Shown: one piece after another, positions 44,638 to 55,479 of the stretch
How the letters are laid out: every line of letters begins with the position of its first letter
Position numbering within the stretch: the stretch's first letter is position 1
NCBI GenBank assembly: GCA_949358305.1
Contig: OX442321.1
Span: 4,427,605-4,491,604 of the forward strand
DNA length: 64,000 nucleotides
Direction: 5' to 3'
Source: Strigamia acuminata
Lineage: Eukaryota > Arthropoda > Chilopoda > Geophilomorpha > Linotaeniidae
Made by a program: the position numbers and the translations under genes
Notes under the pieces: model-generated
The model's input: only the letters and a program-made list of their open reading frames with translations
Told to the model about the DNA's origin: nothing
Databases searched by the model: none

Positions 44638-46039
44638 TCACCGACCGCATGATTGATGCCTGCGAAATATTTGCAAAAATAAAATTAAAATATTTTAAAT
44701 TTTTAAAAAAAAAATTTTTATTTTTTTATTTTATTTTTATTTTTTATTATTTAACTGCGTCATCAGAAGACAGTGACCGGGGTTAGAAATATTTGCGTTT
44801 TAATAAGGAAGGATTATTGCACACGCGTTTCTGCTCAGCCGACACTAATCTGCGTTGTAGCGAGGTTTTTCGTGTGTTTTTCAGCGTTTTTTCTGCGTTT
44901 CGGACGTTTTTTCGAGACGGAACGGATCAATCAAGATGAAATTGCATTTTGATGCGTTATTTTGTTGCATCAACATCTCCATCCGGTGTCGCGAGGGGTG
45001 TGATGAAGTTATGCGGGTTTTGTTGTGATGAGGGTCCGTGATGTCATTGCACGCACCCGCTCTAGCGGTGGAGCATTTGATGCGGGGACGCATGAAGGAT
45101 GGATTAGCCTACTCGAGGATGCCCGCGACCCCCCTACAACGAACTCTTTTATACCTTAATTCATTTATTTCATCTATTTAAATTAAAATTATATTTTTTT
45201 TAAATAAATTTAAATTTTTTAAAATTTTTAAATTAAATTTTTTTAATTTAAAATTAATTTTTTGGTCGTTTGCGTGTCGGGGTCGGTGGGGAATGTCGTT
45301 GTAACGAGAGCGAGTGTGTTGAAATGTCAAAAATCTCATTAGAATCATCCAAGCTCAATGATATCTCTTCTTTCATTGTGTAAAGTAAGACTTGGCCTCA
45401 CGTAACGAGGGTGGTGCACATGCGCACCAGCGTGTGATTAGCAGCGTGTGGCGAGTTTGACGTCAGTGGCACGTGCAGAACGCGTTACTGGCACGCGTCC
45501 TCCGATGACCTCGTATTAACGTAAAATAACATCTCGTTGGCCATCCTTCGCGCTTCTCGCAATCCGCCTTCGCATTAAAGTTCACTGCTCTGGCTCGCGA
45601 CACGACCAAACTGATAAGGTTTGTTTACCTAGGAAGAAATATTTGTATATTATTTTTAATTAATTAATTTATTTTTTAAATAAAAAAATATTGTTGGAAT
45701 TTTTTTTTAGGGATTTTTGAGTTTTGTTTTGTTTTGTTTGGGAAGTGAGGCGATGTGGGAGAAAGTGGGATTTCGAGACAGTGGAATTGTGTGTGTGTTT
45801 GATGCACTTCGTTTGCCAATCGTAACATCAAAGCAAAAAGTGTGCGTATCGACATAATAGAATTTTCTTGATTGAATACTCCTAACCTGATAACATATAT
45901 GTCTATATCTTTGTTGGTGGGAGAAAATTGTATTTGTTTTGTAGATTATTTATTGATTTTTTTGTTTGTTTTTTTTTTTTGGATTTTGTGAGATATGAAA
46001 TGTGAACACACGTCGAATAACATTTGGAATTGGAACTTT
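44638..46039. promoter_or_regulatory. mixed region with CpG-rich patches 44.80-45.12 and 45.27-45.62 kb
   Basis: Both patches are richer in CpG than their flanks and could be promoters for minus-strand transcripts such as 44353-44637. A 70-codon minus-strand ORF with a real ATG lies at 44881-45093 (MRPRIKCSTARAGAC start, ends SETQKKR). On the minus strand TTTCTTCCTAG at about 45633 precedes an 18-codon frame VNKPYQFGRVASQSSEL ending in TAA. Neither is strongly supported. Confidence 0.3.
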
Positions 46040-46400
46040 TAAGTGTTATTTTACGAAATTCGTATATTTTAGCATCAAATTTCGTCTTATTTTACGAAAT
46101 TCGTAAATTTTAGCATCAAATTTTGTGTTATTTTTCGGAAATTGTAATTGATGGCATCTAATTTCGTGGTATTTTACGAAAATTGTAAATTCTAGCATCT
46201 AATTTCGTGTTATTTTACGAAATTCGTAAATTTTAGCACCAAATTTTGTGTTATTTTTCGGAAATTGTAATTTTTGGCTTCTGATTTCGTGGTATTTTAC
46301 GAAAATTGTAAATTCTAGCATCTAATTTCGTGTTATTTTACGAAATTCGTAAATTCTAGCATCTAATTTCGTCTTATTTTACGAAAATTGTAATTTCTTA
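46040..46400. repeat. tandem repeat, 41-bp unit, about 9 copies
   Basis: TTTTACGAAATTCGTAAATT followed by CTAGCATCTAATTTCGTGTTA repeats about nine times. Each unit contains the near-palindrome TACGAAATTCGTA. Confidence 0.93.
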
Positions 46401-47660
46401 AATCAGTTTCCATGTTATTCTTACGAATAGAAATTTATTTTCTCACAACGACACACAAAATCGAATTAACTATTTCAAATCAATCCAACACAAACCAAAT
46501 AATCGATTATCACTATTTTTAATTCCTCCAAAAACCTTCAAACCTAATTCAACAATTAATTCAACCCAATCTAAATCAATTTTCGTAAACTTTAATTACC
46601 CCTTAATACATATAATCCACGCAAAAAAAAAAAACCAAAAATAAAACCCAAATCAATTTGCTTATCACGCACAAAGGTCGTGCTGACTATTTCACACCCA
46701 TTGATTGCCTTAATTTCAACCTCGGTCATGAGTAATTTGATCCTTCGTAACTCTGCAATTATTCACATCGAAATAGAGGAAAGAGCGAAATAAAAATTCA
46801 AAACGCACATCAACCATGTTTCTCTATTTAATTCCAACCCATCAACCCCTAATCTTCGAGTATTAGTGCCACCTGATGGCCAAACTGATGAGTGAAGGAA
46901 AACAAACCGAAATGAAAACGAAGCTCCTGCCCAACACAGGTCAATGATAAAAATCCTGTACAATGAACTTCCATAAATTACACATAAAGCACACACATAC
47001 ACACTTCCGCTCGCCGTCGCCACTCTTTTCATATATAATTACACTTTTTAATTATTAAATTACTCGTAATTTCCACTCGGGACTCGAGGTACCATTTAAT
47101 TGGTACCACGAATCCTTTTCGCGTGTCAAACGAAAATGGCGGCTGCATTTCTCAACCTATTTAATGCGTTGTTATTAATAATAATAATAAAAAAAAGAGA
47201 GAAAAAAAAGTTGGTCAAGTTCATTATGCTCAAATGGATAATGAATATCGAGCTTAATGATACGCTTGATATGAATTGCTATCAATTATCGATAGGTGGT
47301 TAAGAGTGCATGTAATGTTATTTTATTTATCTCCGCGGCAGCCACATTACAATGAGTGGACACACCTTTGCTACATGTCAGGGTCTGGTTCAGTTTCACA
47401 CCATGCGGAATGCGAATACACCGATATACTAAACAAATAAAATCGTCCATTTTGCAAGATGACTGGCCAACTATGTAGGCTGGAAAATCGGTTTTGTGTC
47501 CGTCTGGTGTCCGTTTTCACCATTTTACGTCGATAAATCCGATAAATCGTATTTTTTTTATTTTTATTTCTATTTTCCCATCGTTTTATCAATGAAGACG
47601 GATTTTACAGGAAACGGGCGAAACTTTTCTCTGGGGATTTTATTTTTATTTTTTTCTTCT
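46401..47660. other. non-coding, no gene seen
   Basis: AT-rich. AAAATGGCG at 47133, at the 3' side of a short CpG patch. No supported exon. Confidence 0.4.
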
Positions 47661-47780
47661 ATGGGGAGTAATGAAGCGAATCTTCACTGCGAGCGTGAGA
47701 CAATAAGCCTACTTTTGTCCACCAAACCCAATCATTTCGAGTACGGAGAGCAGACTAACGCATCACTGGTTGTGTTTAAG
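47661..47780 (+). CDS. possible first coding exon (MGSNEANLHCE form)
   Basis: ATG at 47661 opens 40 codons (MGSNEANLHCERETISLL, then LSTKPNHFEYGEQTN, ASLVVFK) up to TTTAAG|GTGAAAA, phase 0. Composition is protein-like and differs from the poly-T text upstream. The donor is moderate and no partner exon was identified. Confidence 0.25.
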
Positions 47781-48941
47781 GTGAAAAATCTCTGGATAAA
47801 TAAAATTTGATGGAATAAAATGTAAAAAAAATTAAATTATTGTGTCGAGCTTATCTCTCAGGTATTGGAAAAGATAGACTTGCTTGTTATGCTTAAAACA
47901 CTTATTTTGAGCGGAGAGCGTCATCGTCACAACTTTTTTAATGATATTTAATGATTTAAATATGTCGCGACCGACGAGGAAACAAATCGTGGATGGAAAA
48001 GTTTGTTTTCCTCAATCGCGACGTAAGGAATTGTAAATGAAACACACTGGCGAAGATTTTGCAACACGATGAGAGAGAGAGAGAGACCACAAGGAAGTCA
48101 GTGGAGCAGAAACTGATTCATAAAACATACGACCTCAGCACGCGCCATCAAGACCAGAGGTGATTCAACGCTTTTTTTCATTTATCTCTTAACCTTTTCT
48201 TGCATTTAGATGTCAACCTTGAATTTTATTTATTCATTTATTTACTTCTAAAACATTTATTAGTATTTTTTTTTATTAAATAAAATTTTATAAGCCATTA
48301 CGTAAGGGTAATGTGTGTTTAAACGATCGGAGTCGATGCAAAAAAAAACAGGTTTGGATGAAATCATGAAAACAATTAAGTCTCGCCTTCAGACCGCGTT
48401 TAACCCCCTAATTAGAAAACTAATAAAAATGATTTGTAACGGATTTTTATTTGTATTTTTTGTTTATAATTCGAGAGTTAGAATGATTATTTGTTGCGAC
48501 ATCGTTGGTCTGGATTTGGGGGATGTGATTGTGACGTTAAATAATGATTTGTGAGGTGAATCGAGGGCTGGGAAAGATGGCTCGGGTCAGTGTGATGCGA
48601 AGCGTGTCTTTGTCAGGTATTTTGGGAAATCAGACATGAGGTGATCTGTCATTGTATCGTTTTATGTTGTCTTCACGTTCTAAGTTATGGGACACATCCG
48701 TTTGCTGGCGAAACGTTGCGCAACGTGGGAATTTTGTCTCGTTTACGACAGAAAGGATTAAAACTTGAACCCATTCACGCGTGAAATGCACTTTTTAAGG
48801 TTTTTGCAAACGACTAAAACACAAAATCGAGCAGTTTTGAACATTACAACTCGAATTTATCATCAAATTTCAAAATTCTTCAATAATTTCCACAAGTAAA
48901 ACACTTGTTTGTTGGCAGTAAACACAATTATTATTAATTAC
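47781..48941. other. non-coding, no gene seen
   Basis: GA microsatellite near 48070-48086. AT-rich elsewhere. The 79-codon frame at 48315-48554 has no splice support. Confidence 0.4.
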
Positions 48942-49043
48942 CATGTTTACGTGTACTCAGTTTTCCAGAAAAGTTAAAATCCGAATTTTATTTATCCGGA
49001 TAACCGTGTGCGTTTACTTGTCCATAGTTTTCTGGTAAACATG
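48942..49043. mobile_element. small inverted-repeat element, related copy at 49670-49745
   Basis: Ends CATGTTTAC and GTAAACATG are inverted, and CCAGAAAA / TTTTCTGG also pair inside. CAGTTTTCCAGAAAAGT plus a following TTATCC.G.TAAC block recurs at about 49683, so two related copies lie 730 bp apart. Likely a MITE family. Confidence 0.6.
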
Positions 49044-51330
49044 ACCCCACATGTGAATTACCCATAATGCATTTTGATTATCTGGAATAACAAAATGGTT
49101 GTCGATCTATTTCAGCCCTTAAACAAATCAAATTCTTACCTCGGAAATCGTGTTTTTAGCTCATTTCACATCGTTTTCGGTATTAAGAGTTGTTGGTACA
49201 TCGGTCTAACGTATCGTTACTACCACGATTCGACGATGTTCCGATCGAAGTTTTTAATTTTCGCATGCACGGGTGTTTACATGCAGTTTCAATGGACAAA
49301 ACGCCCAAAATCTACCTCATACAATTGGAATTTAGTTCTCCGAATAAGTCTGTCTTCTGGAAAACTGTTTTGTTCATGTTATGTATTGCGCATAAATAAT
49401 TACAACCAACAACCCAAGTAACACGAATGGTAAAATTTCTATCGCATCTATGTAACAAGTCTATCCACACTCTATGTAGAGTGTAGACCGTCTGTACAGA
49501 TGCGAAGGAATTCTGTGTGGAAATTTGATCGAAAAAGAAATTTAACATAAACCGCTCTATCTCGTACTACGTAGTCGACTTCCCCTGGGCCTACTTGGCC
49601 AGTCCTGATGTTCCACGAAGGACTGCCAATCCGTGGACAATTGAATGAGTGATAACACAGAATACAACACGGTTTACACGATCAGTTTTCCAGAAAAGTA
49701 AAATTCACATTTTCACTTATCCAGGTAACTGGGAACATGGTAAATGATGAATTTTATTAAGTAAATTGGCGCGGCCCCCATTTCCAAGTGTTTTCAGCTT
49801 TTCAATGGGAGGCAATTTGCTTATATAATTTTTGGTGGAATTGTGTGGGATTTCTATGGGATCGAGTTGCTCTGTCGCAAAAGAACAAACACGTTGTTTT
49901 GTTGTGTTTTGACGTTTCTTTTCGTTCGCATCCAAGCCCAGTAATCTCGAGTCGATTGTTTACCTTAAGTTTAAGCAAATTTTATTTTGATTGCACAAGC
50001 TAATGACAGTGCATGACAAGTCTGTCCATTTTGTTCGCCATCCTAACCCAGAGTGAACAAAAACAAGACCGGAAACAGCTCTGTACAAGACTACTTTTCC
50101 ACCAACAATAGAGTTAAGTATCATTTCCTGTCTGCTTCACCTTTAACCCTCCGATCCAGCGGGCCTTATTTCCGTTTTGCTCAAATGTTTGGAACATGAA
50201 ACATTTTTTTTCCTAGGAATCAATTGAGGAAAATAAAAAAATAAAATTATTTTTATTTTTTTTTAATTTATTTTTTTTTTATTTTTGTCAAGAAAATTCA
50301 TCTTGTGCTTCAATATTTCAATTTTTTCCATTTTCGTTGTAAGTGGTGGATAGGAAGAAATTTTTTTGTCATTTTGTCTTTTATTGTGTGAATGGGTGAA
50401 TTTATGTGACCTGTCCACAAAGGTCGCGTTTAGGCATCAAAAACAACAATTTTGTTGGCTGGCTGAAGGATAATAACATGGGAAATAAACTTGTTTACAC
50501 GTTTTTACTGTAAAGTTTAAGATTTTTTTGAAAAAAGAATTATATTAGGTGCAATTCTTTGAATTACTGTGCAGTGTTGTTTGAAAAAAAGGGATTTTTT
50601 TTTTAGTTGCATTCCTCACGTGTTATCGTTTATATATCTATAAATTGCTGGGAATTGGTTTAGTGCATTAAAAGGTTTGATGTTTCAACTTTGAAATGAA
50701 AACTTGAGGCTTTTTTAATTGCTATTGTTTTCCAACTTCCTGCCATTTTCGTGCAATTAAATTTCGTTTTTAATATATTTCAATTGTGATGTATGGTGGG
50801 TGAATATTTGAGAATTTATCTTCTTTTCTAATCTATAATTTTTTTTTTTTGTTAAATTTAATTTTAATTCAACAAAAACAAAAATGTTATTATTTTCGAT
50901 TAAATTAACGTAAGAAAATTTAGATTGTTCGTCGGCTCATGTCGATACATTTGTCATGTTGAATTGATTTTTTTCAGTTATAGGTCACGATTTATTGGTT
51001 AATGACATTTATATTGGAAATAAACCATTTGTGTGTTACGTGCTGCCATCTATTGGAGAAATGGAAAATGTTTTTGACAAATACTCAGCAGATGGCACTA
51101 GTGGATTATTCATATTTTCATATAAATTAAATTTCTCGTTTGACAATGCATTTGCAAATCTCAAACTGCAGTAATCAGCTTATACTTAAAAATATATGTT
51201 AAAACATATTTTATAAAATGTATTTTGACAATGCATTCATATTTGGCAAATAATAATATTGTGGAATGCATTTCAAAATACATTTGGATTGAACAAGAAT
51301 ACAACTAACTAATAAAATATTCTTAGTTCC
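49044..51330. other. non-coding; short inverted repeats
   Basis: CACTCTATGTAGAGTG (about 49469-49484) is a perfect 16-bp palindrome. GTGCTGCCATCT (51038) and AGATGGCAC (51091) form an inverted pair about 40 nt apart. A 115-codon plus frame at 49074 has no support. No gene. Confidence 0.4.
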
Positions 51331-51424
51331 TGTCGTCGCTACGAGAGGGTGCTGTTAATAAATAAATAAATAACTGACTAAATTGAGAAATCCTTATTAA
51401 CAGCGCCTTCTGGTGGCGGTGACA
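51331..51424. mobile_element. short fold-back element
   Basis: GTGCTGTTAATAA (51349-51361) and TTATTAACAGCGC (51394-51406) pair, and the outer TGTCGTCG... and ...GGCGGTGACA ends are imperfect inverted copies. A further TTATTAACAGCGCCCC at 51526-51541 suggests another copy. Confidence 0.55.
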
Positions 51425-51839
51425 CAAAATTAAGATATATTGGTCGTTTTTAGTGGCCCCATCGGGTGGCGACGACGTAAACTAAAAATCTATATTTTTT
51501 GATAAAATCGGTTACGGTAATTATTTATTAACAGCGCCCCTATTCAGCTCTATTCAACTCTCTACAGTTCCCTACAGATCCGTACAGCTCTCACCATATT
51601 GGCTGCAATTAAAATCGCAGACCAAATAAGGTGCTCACAAAAATATTATCACGGTGTTAAAATTTCCCCAATTGTTGTGTTGGCAATGATAACGACTAGG
51701 AATTACAATGAAATCATATTTATTATTAAATAATATTTCCATTTACACTGCTAAGCAGTAATATTTTACTTAAATATTAAAATTTCTGGCATTTGTAGAT
51801 TTTTACTTGCACAAAATTATTATCACTCATTGTGAAAAT

Positions 51840-52318
51840 TGCAGATTTATACATTTTCGATACCCCGTGAAACCTCCCTTATGTTCAACTAGTTTATAAA
51901 TTCGATCTTTCATCCCATCAATTAGTTTTTGAAGAACCATTTGATCAATTTCTTCCCAACAATGTTGCCTTGAATACATGAATGGGAGCATTACCTGTTG
52001 AAAGATGGCCTTTTGTCTAGCAATTCTTATCATCCAGGGCTTTAAATGGAAATTAAACACATCTTAATACTTATCGGAATATGTCCTATCAGAAATAAAG
52101 ACAAGGGTGGTCTTTCCCTTATAGCTGAATGCACCTCAAACCTTAACATTTCCACCACAGTGAAATTCATTTGTAATGCAGTCAAAGGTTAGCTTCCCGT
52201 ACCACATGGAAAAAACCAAATACGTGAAAAAAAATTTACAATTTGAATTTTGAGTAAGAAAATGATAAGAATTACTTTCTGTTAAGGTTTGAAATAAGAA
52301 AATACTCTTCTTCCACAA
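51840..52318 (-). pseudogene. decayed Tc1/mariner-type transposase
   Basis: The minus strand reads, with in-frame stops between pieces, GAFSYKGKTTLVFISDR then DVFNFHLKP, and further on EEIDQMVLQKLIDGMK, DRIYKLVEHKGGFTGY. These match the Tc1/mariner layout: the middle block around VWG.ISY.G...LVFI and the C-terminal block in which VLQKLI.SM precedes the KGG.T.Y ending. The SPDLNPIENLW segment with the last catalytic acid is missing, so an internal deletion has occurred. A putative TIR-like ACAAAATTATTATCAC lies at about 51810. The element is dead. Confidence 0.75.
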
Positions 52319-52707
52319 ATAACATCAAAATTATTTTTTATTAATTTGAATTTATAATAAATTTCTAGAAGAAAGTGAAAAAACTAAGTACACAGGCAAG
52401 ATCAATGAAGCTGAAACATCTGAAACTGCGTCTATTAGAAGATACTAAGCCACAAAGTGGCAGAACAAGCATATAATTCAAATTCAACGTTGGGGTTTAT
52501 CGTGTTGTTTTTCTTAAGAAAACTTTTATATCTATCCGAGTCATCGTATGTGGTCAGATTTTTATGAATATATCTTGCATCTTAGTGAAAAGTATGATCA
52601 TCTCTGTTTTCTCAGGATCTGTGTATAAAGCAAGACCGTAAATATTTAATTTGGAGAGGGATACTGGTAATTTTAATATAATTATAATTGTATTTCTTGG
52701 ATTGCAG
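52319..52707. other. non-coding, possibly further transposon debris
   Basis: Sequence upstream of the transposase relic. Some minus-strand text could be its N-terminal part but is too decayed to align by eye. Confidence 0.3.
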
Positions 52708-52825
52708 CCCGGAGTCTTCGGTGGGATGCATCACCCACTTTTTTAAAGTGATACTTGCTGAAAATAAAGATGGGAGTTACCGGTTGGAATGCTACAGGAA
52801 CAGGTTTAATAATGGGCCATTGAAG
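52708..52825 (+). CDS. candidate coding exon, unknown protein
   Basis: A strong acceptor (TTTCTTGGATTGCAG) precedes a 118-bp segment open in one frame: PESSVGCITHFFKVILAE, NKDGSYRLECYRNRFN, NGPLK, ending at TTGAAG|GTGGGA. Phase 2 in, phase 0 out. It does not join in frame to the next plus-strand candidate at 53223. Family not recognised. Confidence 0.38.
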
Positions 52826-52859
52826 GTGGGATAAATTAGAATGAAAATTGGCAGAATAT

Positions 52860-53075
52860 TTTAATTTATAGTGAAATTTGACTGAAATTCGGCCTAAAAC
52901 CTGCATTTGTAGTGAAATTTGACTGAAATTCGGCCTAAAACCTGCATTTGTAGTAAAATTTGACTGAAATTCGGCCTAAAACCTGCGTTTATAGTGTAAT
53001 TTTATTGAAATTCGGCCGAAAGTTCGAATAAAAGTGAAATATGCCGATAAATTCGGCCGAAAATGTGAATTAGGA
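52860..53075. repeat. tandem repeat, 41-bp unit, four to five copies
   Basis: GTAGTGAAATTTGACTGAAA followed by TTCGGCCTAAAACCTGCATTT repeats three times almost exactly, then decays. Confidence 0.92.
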
Positions 53076-53222
53076 CATTTGAATTTTGAAGCGAAATTTG
53101 ATATTTACCTGAAATTAACTAAAAATCATAAACAATTTTCACCAATTTGCCTTAATTCCGTCCGAACCAATTACTTGTTAAATGTTAATTAATAGTTGAC
53201 TTTCTTCTTGTTAATTTGTAGT

Positions 53223-53351
53223 CCAAGCGCCATTTCAGCAGAATTATCAGCAAGTAGTTTATTGGAAGCAGAATCGCAGTTATTGATGGGCGAGGAATAC
53301 CAACGAATGGTCCAACAGAGCGATCGAGTATTTGCTGACCGTACGACTTGA
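53223..53351 (+). pseudogene. RAD23-like fragment (start of first UBA domain)
   Basis: After a good acceptor (TTCTTGTTAATTTGTAG) a frame reads PSAISAELSASSLLEAES, QLLMGEEYQRMVQQ, then SDRVFADRTT and a stop. The part up to MVQQ resembles the linker and opening of the first UBA domain of RAD23 (there, a short hydrophobic stretch, a Gly, a Glu/Tyr pair, then MV). The normal continuation with the MGY motif is absent, and no ubiquitin-like or XPC-binding part was found nearby. So this is a partial duplicate or pseudogene, or a chance likeness. RAD23 shuttles ubiquitinated proteins to the proteasome. Confidence 0.4.
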
Positions 53352-53405
53352 TCTGTCGAATTTAACCCCAAAGAATTTGTCATTTGATTTGCTTTTTATT
53401 TGTAG

Positions 53406-53516
53406 GAAATTCCACTTCTGGAAGAAGCTCCAGCACCCGCAGCGAATTCGATTAATTCTTCAAACACATCAAGCTCTGGCTCGAATGAAACCGGGGGTCG
53501 GGACGTAGTTGTATGA
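53406..53516 (+). pseudogene. second fragment after an acceptor, RAD23-linker-like
   Basis: A pyrimidine-rich acceptor (GCTTTTTATTTGTAG) precedes a phase-0 frame of 36 codons: EIPLLEEAPAPAANSIN, SSNTSSSGSNETGGRD, VVV, stop. An Ile-Pro followed by an Ala/Pro- and Ser/Asn-rich linker is what follows the first UBA domain in RAD23 proteins, which supports reading this with the fragment at 53223. The exon that should lie between them is missing. Confidence 0.38.
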
Positions 53517-53811
53517 CGTGTACAAGATGGCCACTAACAATGAACGAGATATAAGTTTGTTATTGTAATTTGTAGGAAATTAAAAACCTTTTATGTCGTA
53601 GTTACCAATTATTTTGTTTTCTAATAATACCAAAGTTACGGGTCCACCAACAAAATTAAAATGTAATAACCACCATAATCCTTATCAAAAGCAAAAACAA
53701 GTTATTTTATTGGCTGAAAAATAGATAGATTCAGTTTGAGCATCCATCCATCCATTTTCGGACCTAAACCTACCTTTTCCGATTCACTAAATTTCATCAA
53801 ATTGTCACCAG

Positions 53812-53966
53812 GTGTCGCTGGCGTCTATGACACAAATCGTGTGAAAAATCAGGTCTCTGTGCGGAACAATGGCGTGTTTCGAGCTCGAGACCAATCTTCT
53901 TTGTCTAATACAACGCGGTTTTCCAGCCAACGCGAACTAATTACAGGTATACAAATAAAGTTTTAA
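53812..53966 (+). CDS. possible terminal exon with poly(A) signal
   Basis: After TTGTCACCAG the frame reads VAGVYDTNRVKNQVSVRN, NGVFRARDQSSLSNTTR, FSSQRELITGIQIKF and stops at 53964. AATAAA at 53954-53959 overlaps the end. The composition is protein-like. An alternative end is the donor CAG|GTATAC at about 53946. Family not recognised. Confidence 0.28.
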
Positions 53967-54003
53967 ATTGTTGAAATATTTGATCACTGAGATGTTACTT
54001 ACA

Positions 54004-54257
54004 CGTGCACCCGTGGACGTAGAAAGCGTTTAGGCCTACTGTAAAATCACTGACTACACTGGAGCTTTCTTTTGTCTACATGTTAAGAACGGAATAAAAT
54101 TTAAACAATAAGCGCAAATATAATAAGCTATCATAATGATTTTATTAAGTTTGACGTACGACCGTGAGCATACGTACGTACGTACACCCGTGGACAAAGA
54201 AACCGTTAGGCCTACTGTAAAATCACTGACCATGAGGACGGTTTCTTTTGTCAACAT
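54004..54257. repeat. duplicated unit of about 180 bp with internal hairpin
   Basis: CACCCGTGGAC..AGAAA.CG followed by TAGGCCTACTGTAAAATCAC starts at about 54006 and 54184. In the second copy GACAAAGAAACCGT pairs with ACGGTTTCTTTTGTC. The second copy is split by the hAT-type insertion at 54258 and resumes at 54936, where CATAATGATTTTATTAAGTT matches the end of the first copy (about 54131). Also a CGTA microsatellite at 54168-54182. Confidence 0.8.
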
Positions 54258-54935
54258 TAGGGTTTCTCAAAATCGGGACTTTTGGAAAAACCGGTATTTC
54301 GGTATTCAATATTCAAAAAAACCGGTAAACCGGTATTTTTCGGTAATAAAGTAAAATAAAATAGCTACAACAATGTTAAATGCTTTTATTTTAATCATAA
54401 TGTTTTAATTTTAATTTTTGTTTATTTTTTTAAAAATATTATTTACAATGGGATGTAGAAGTTTGATGAATATGGGATTGTTTTGTTATCAGGTGTTGAA
54501 ATTGAGAGGTCTTTTTGTTTAAATTGAAAAATTGAGTTTATAAGATTTTTTAAGTTAAGAAATTTGATAAATTCTCATTTTTATGTTAAAAAAAATCGAT
54601 ATATTCTCATTTTTAAGTTAAAAAATCAATAAATTCTCATTTTTAAGTTAAAAAAATCGATAAATTTTCGTTTTTATATGTAAAAAATCAATTAATTTCT
54701 AATTTTTACATATAAAAATCGATAAATTCAAGTTTTAAGCTAAAAAAAATTGATAAATTCAGATTTTTAAGCTAAAAAAATCGATAATTTTGCATTTTTA
54801 TGTTTAAAAAAATCCCATTTAACTTGTGTTATAAAAACCGGTACTAATACCGAACTAAAGACGGTATTCGGTATTCGGTATTTTCTTGAAAAATACCGGT
54901 TTTTGATACCGGTAAATACCGGTAGAGAAACCCTA
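54258..54935. mobile_element. non-autonomous hAT-type element with 8-bp target duplication
   Basis: Ends TAGGGTTTCTC and GAGAAACCCTA are perfect inverted repeats of 11 bp, flanked on both sides by GTCAACAT (54250-54257 and 54936-54943). An 8-bp duplication and a TAGGG-type end are hallmarks of the hAT superfamily. Just inside both ends lie many ACCGGTATT and CGGTATTCGG words in opposite orientations, like subterminal transposase-binding repeats. The centre (54400-54800) is AT-rich with AAAAATCGATAAATTC repeats and has no transposase ORF. The insertion splits a duplicated host unit, so it is younger than that duplication. Confidence 0.93.
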
Positions 54936-54943
54936 GTCAACAT

Positions 54944-55479
54944 GTACGAAAGATAATTTAAACAAAATAAGCTGTCATAATGATTTTATTAAGTTCGAGT
55001 TTATTATATTCAGTTTCGTAATAAAATTATTATGACGACTTATTATTTTTGCGCTTATTTTATTTATCCATTTGATTTATTTTTCTTATATTTTGTTTCG
55101 TACGTACATGAGAATTGCCACGTAATTATTTAAACGAATTTTTAAAAAGTTTTATCGAATTTTTAAAAACAGTTTTATCAAAAATTAAATTTTTTTTTCT
55201 TATTTCTAGTTATTGCTGCGCCATTGTTTTGCCAATTCGACCGCAGTCTGTCCTGAAATGTTGGCCCGCTATGCAAAAGTCAAATAAGTAATGTATTTAT
55301 TTTTAATTTTTAAATTTCTTACATCCATGCACATGCAAAATACAGTGGCCTGAGAATAATTCAATCTAATACATTGTATTTTGTGAATTTCACTCGATTC
55401 ACAGTAGAATGGGATCCCCTATTTTTAAATTCTACTAATATTTCAATACTAGTTTTTAGTCTATTTTATTTATTCTATT
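54944..55479. other. AT-rich; a possible terminal exon at 55210-55287 (+)
   Basis: TTTTTTTCTTATTTCTAG precedes a 25-codon phase-0 frame (LLLRHCFANSTAVCPEML, ARYAKVK) ending in TAA at 55285-55287. A fine acceptor but short, and no partner identified. AATAAA words near 55467-55475 read on the minus strand and could serve the minus-strand frame that ends at 55480. Confidence 0.25.

Noticed and set aside
49074-49421. 115-codon plus-strand ORF
   Set aside because: Overlaps another open frame and a MITE-like repeat region; no family or splice support.
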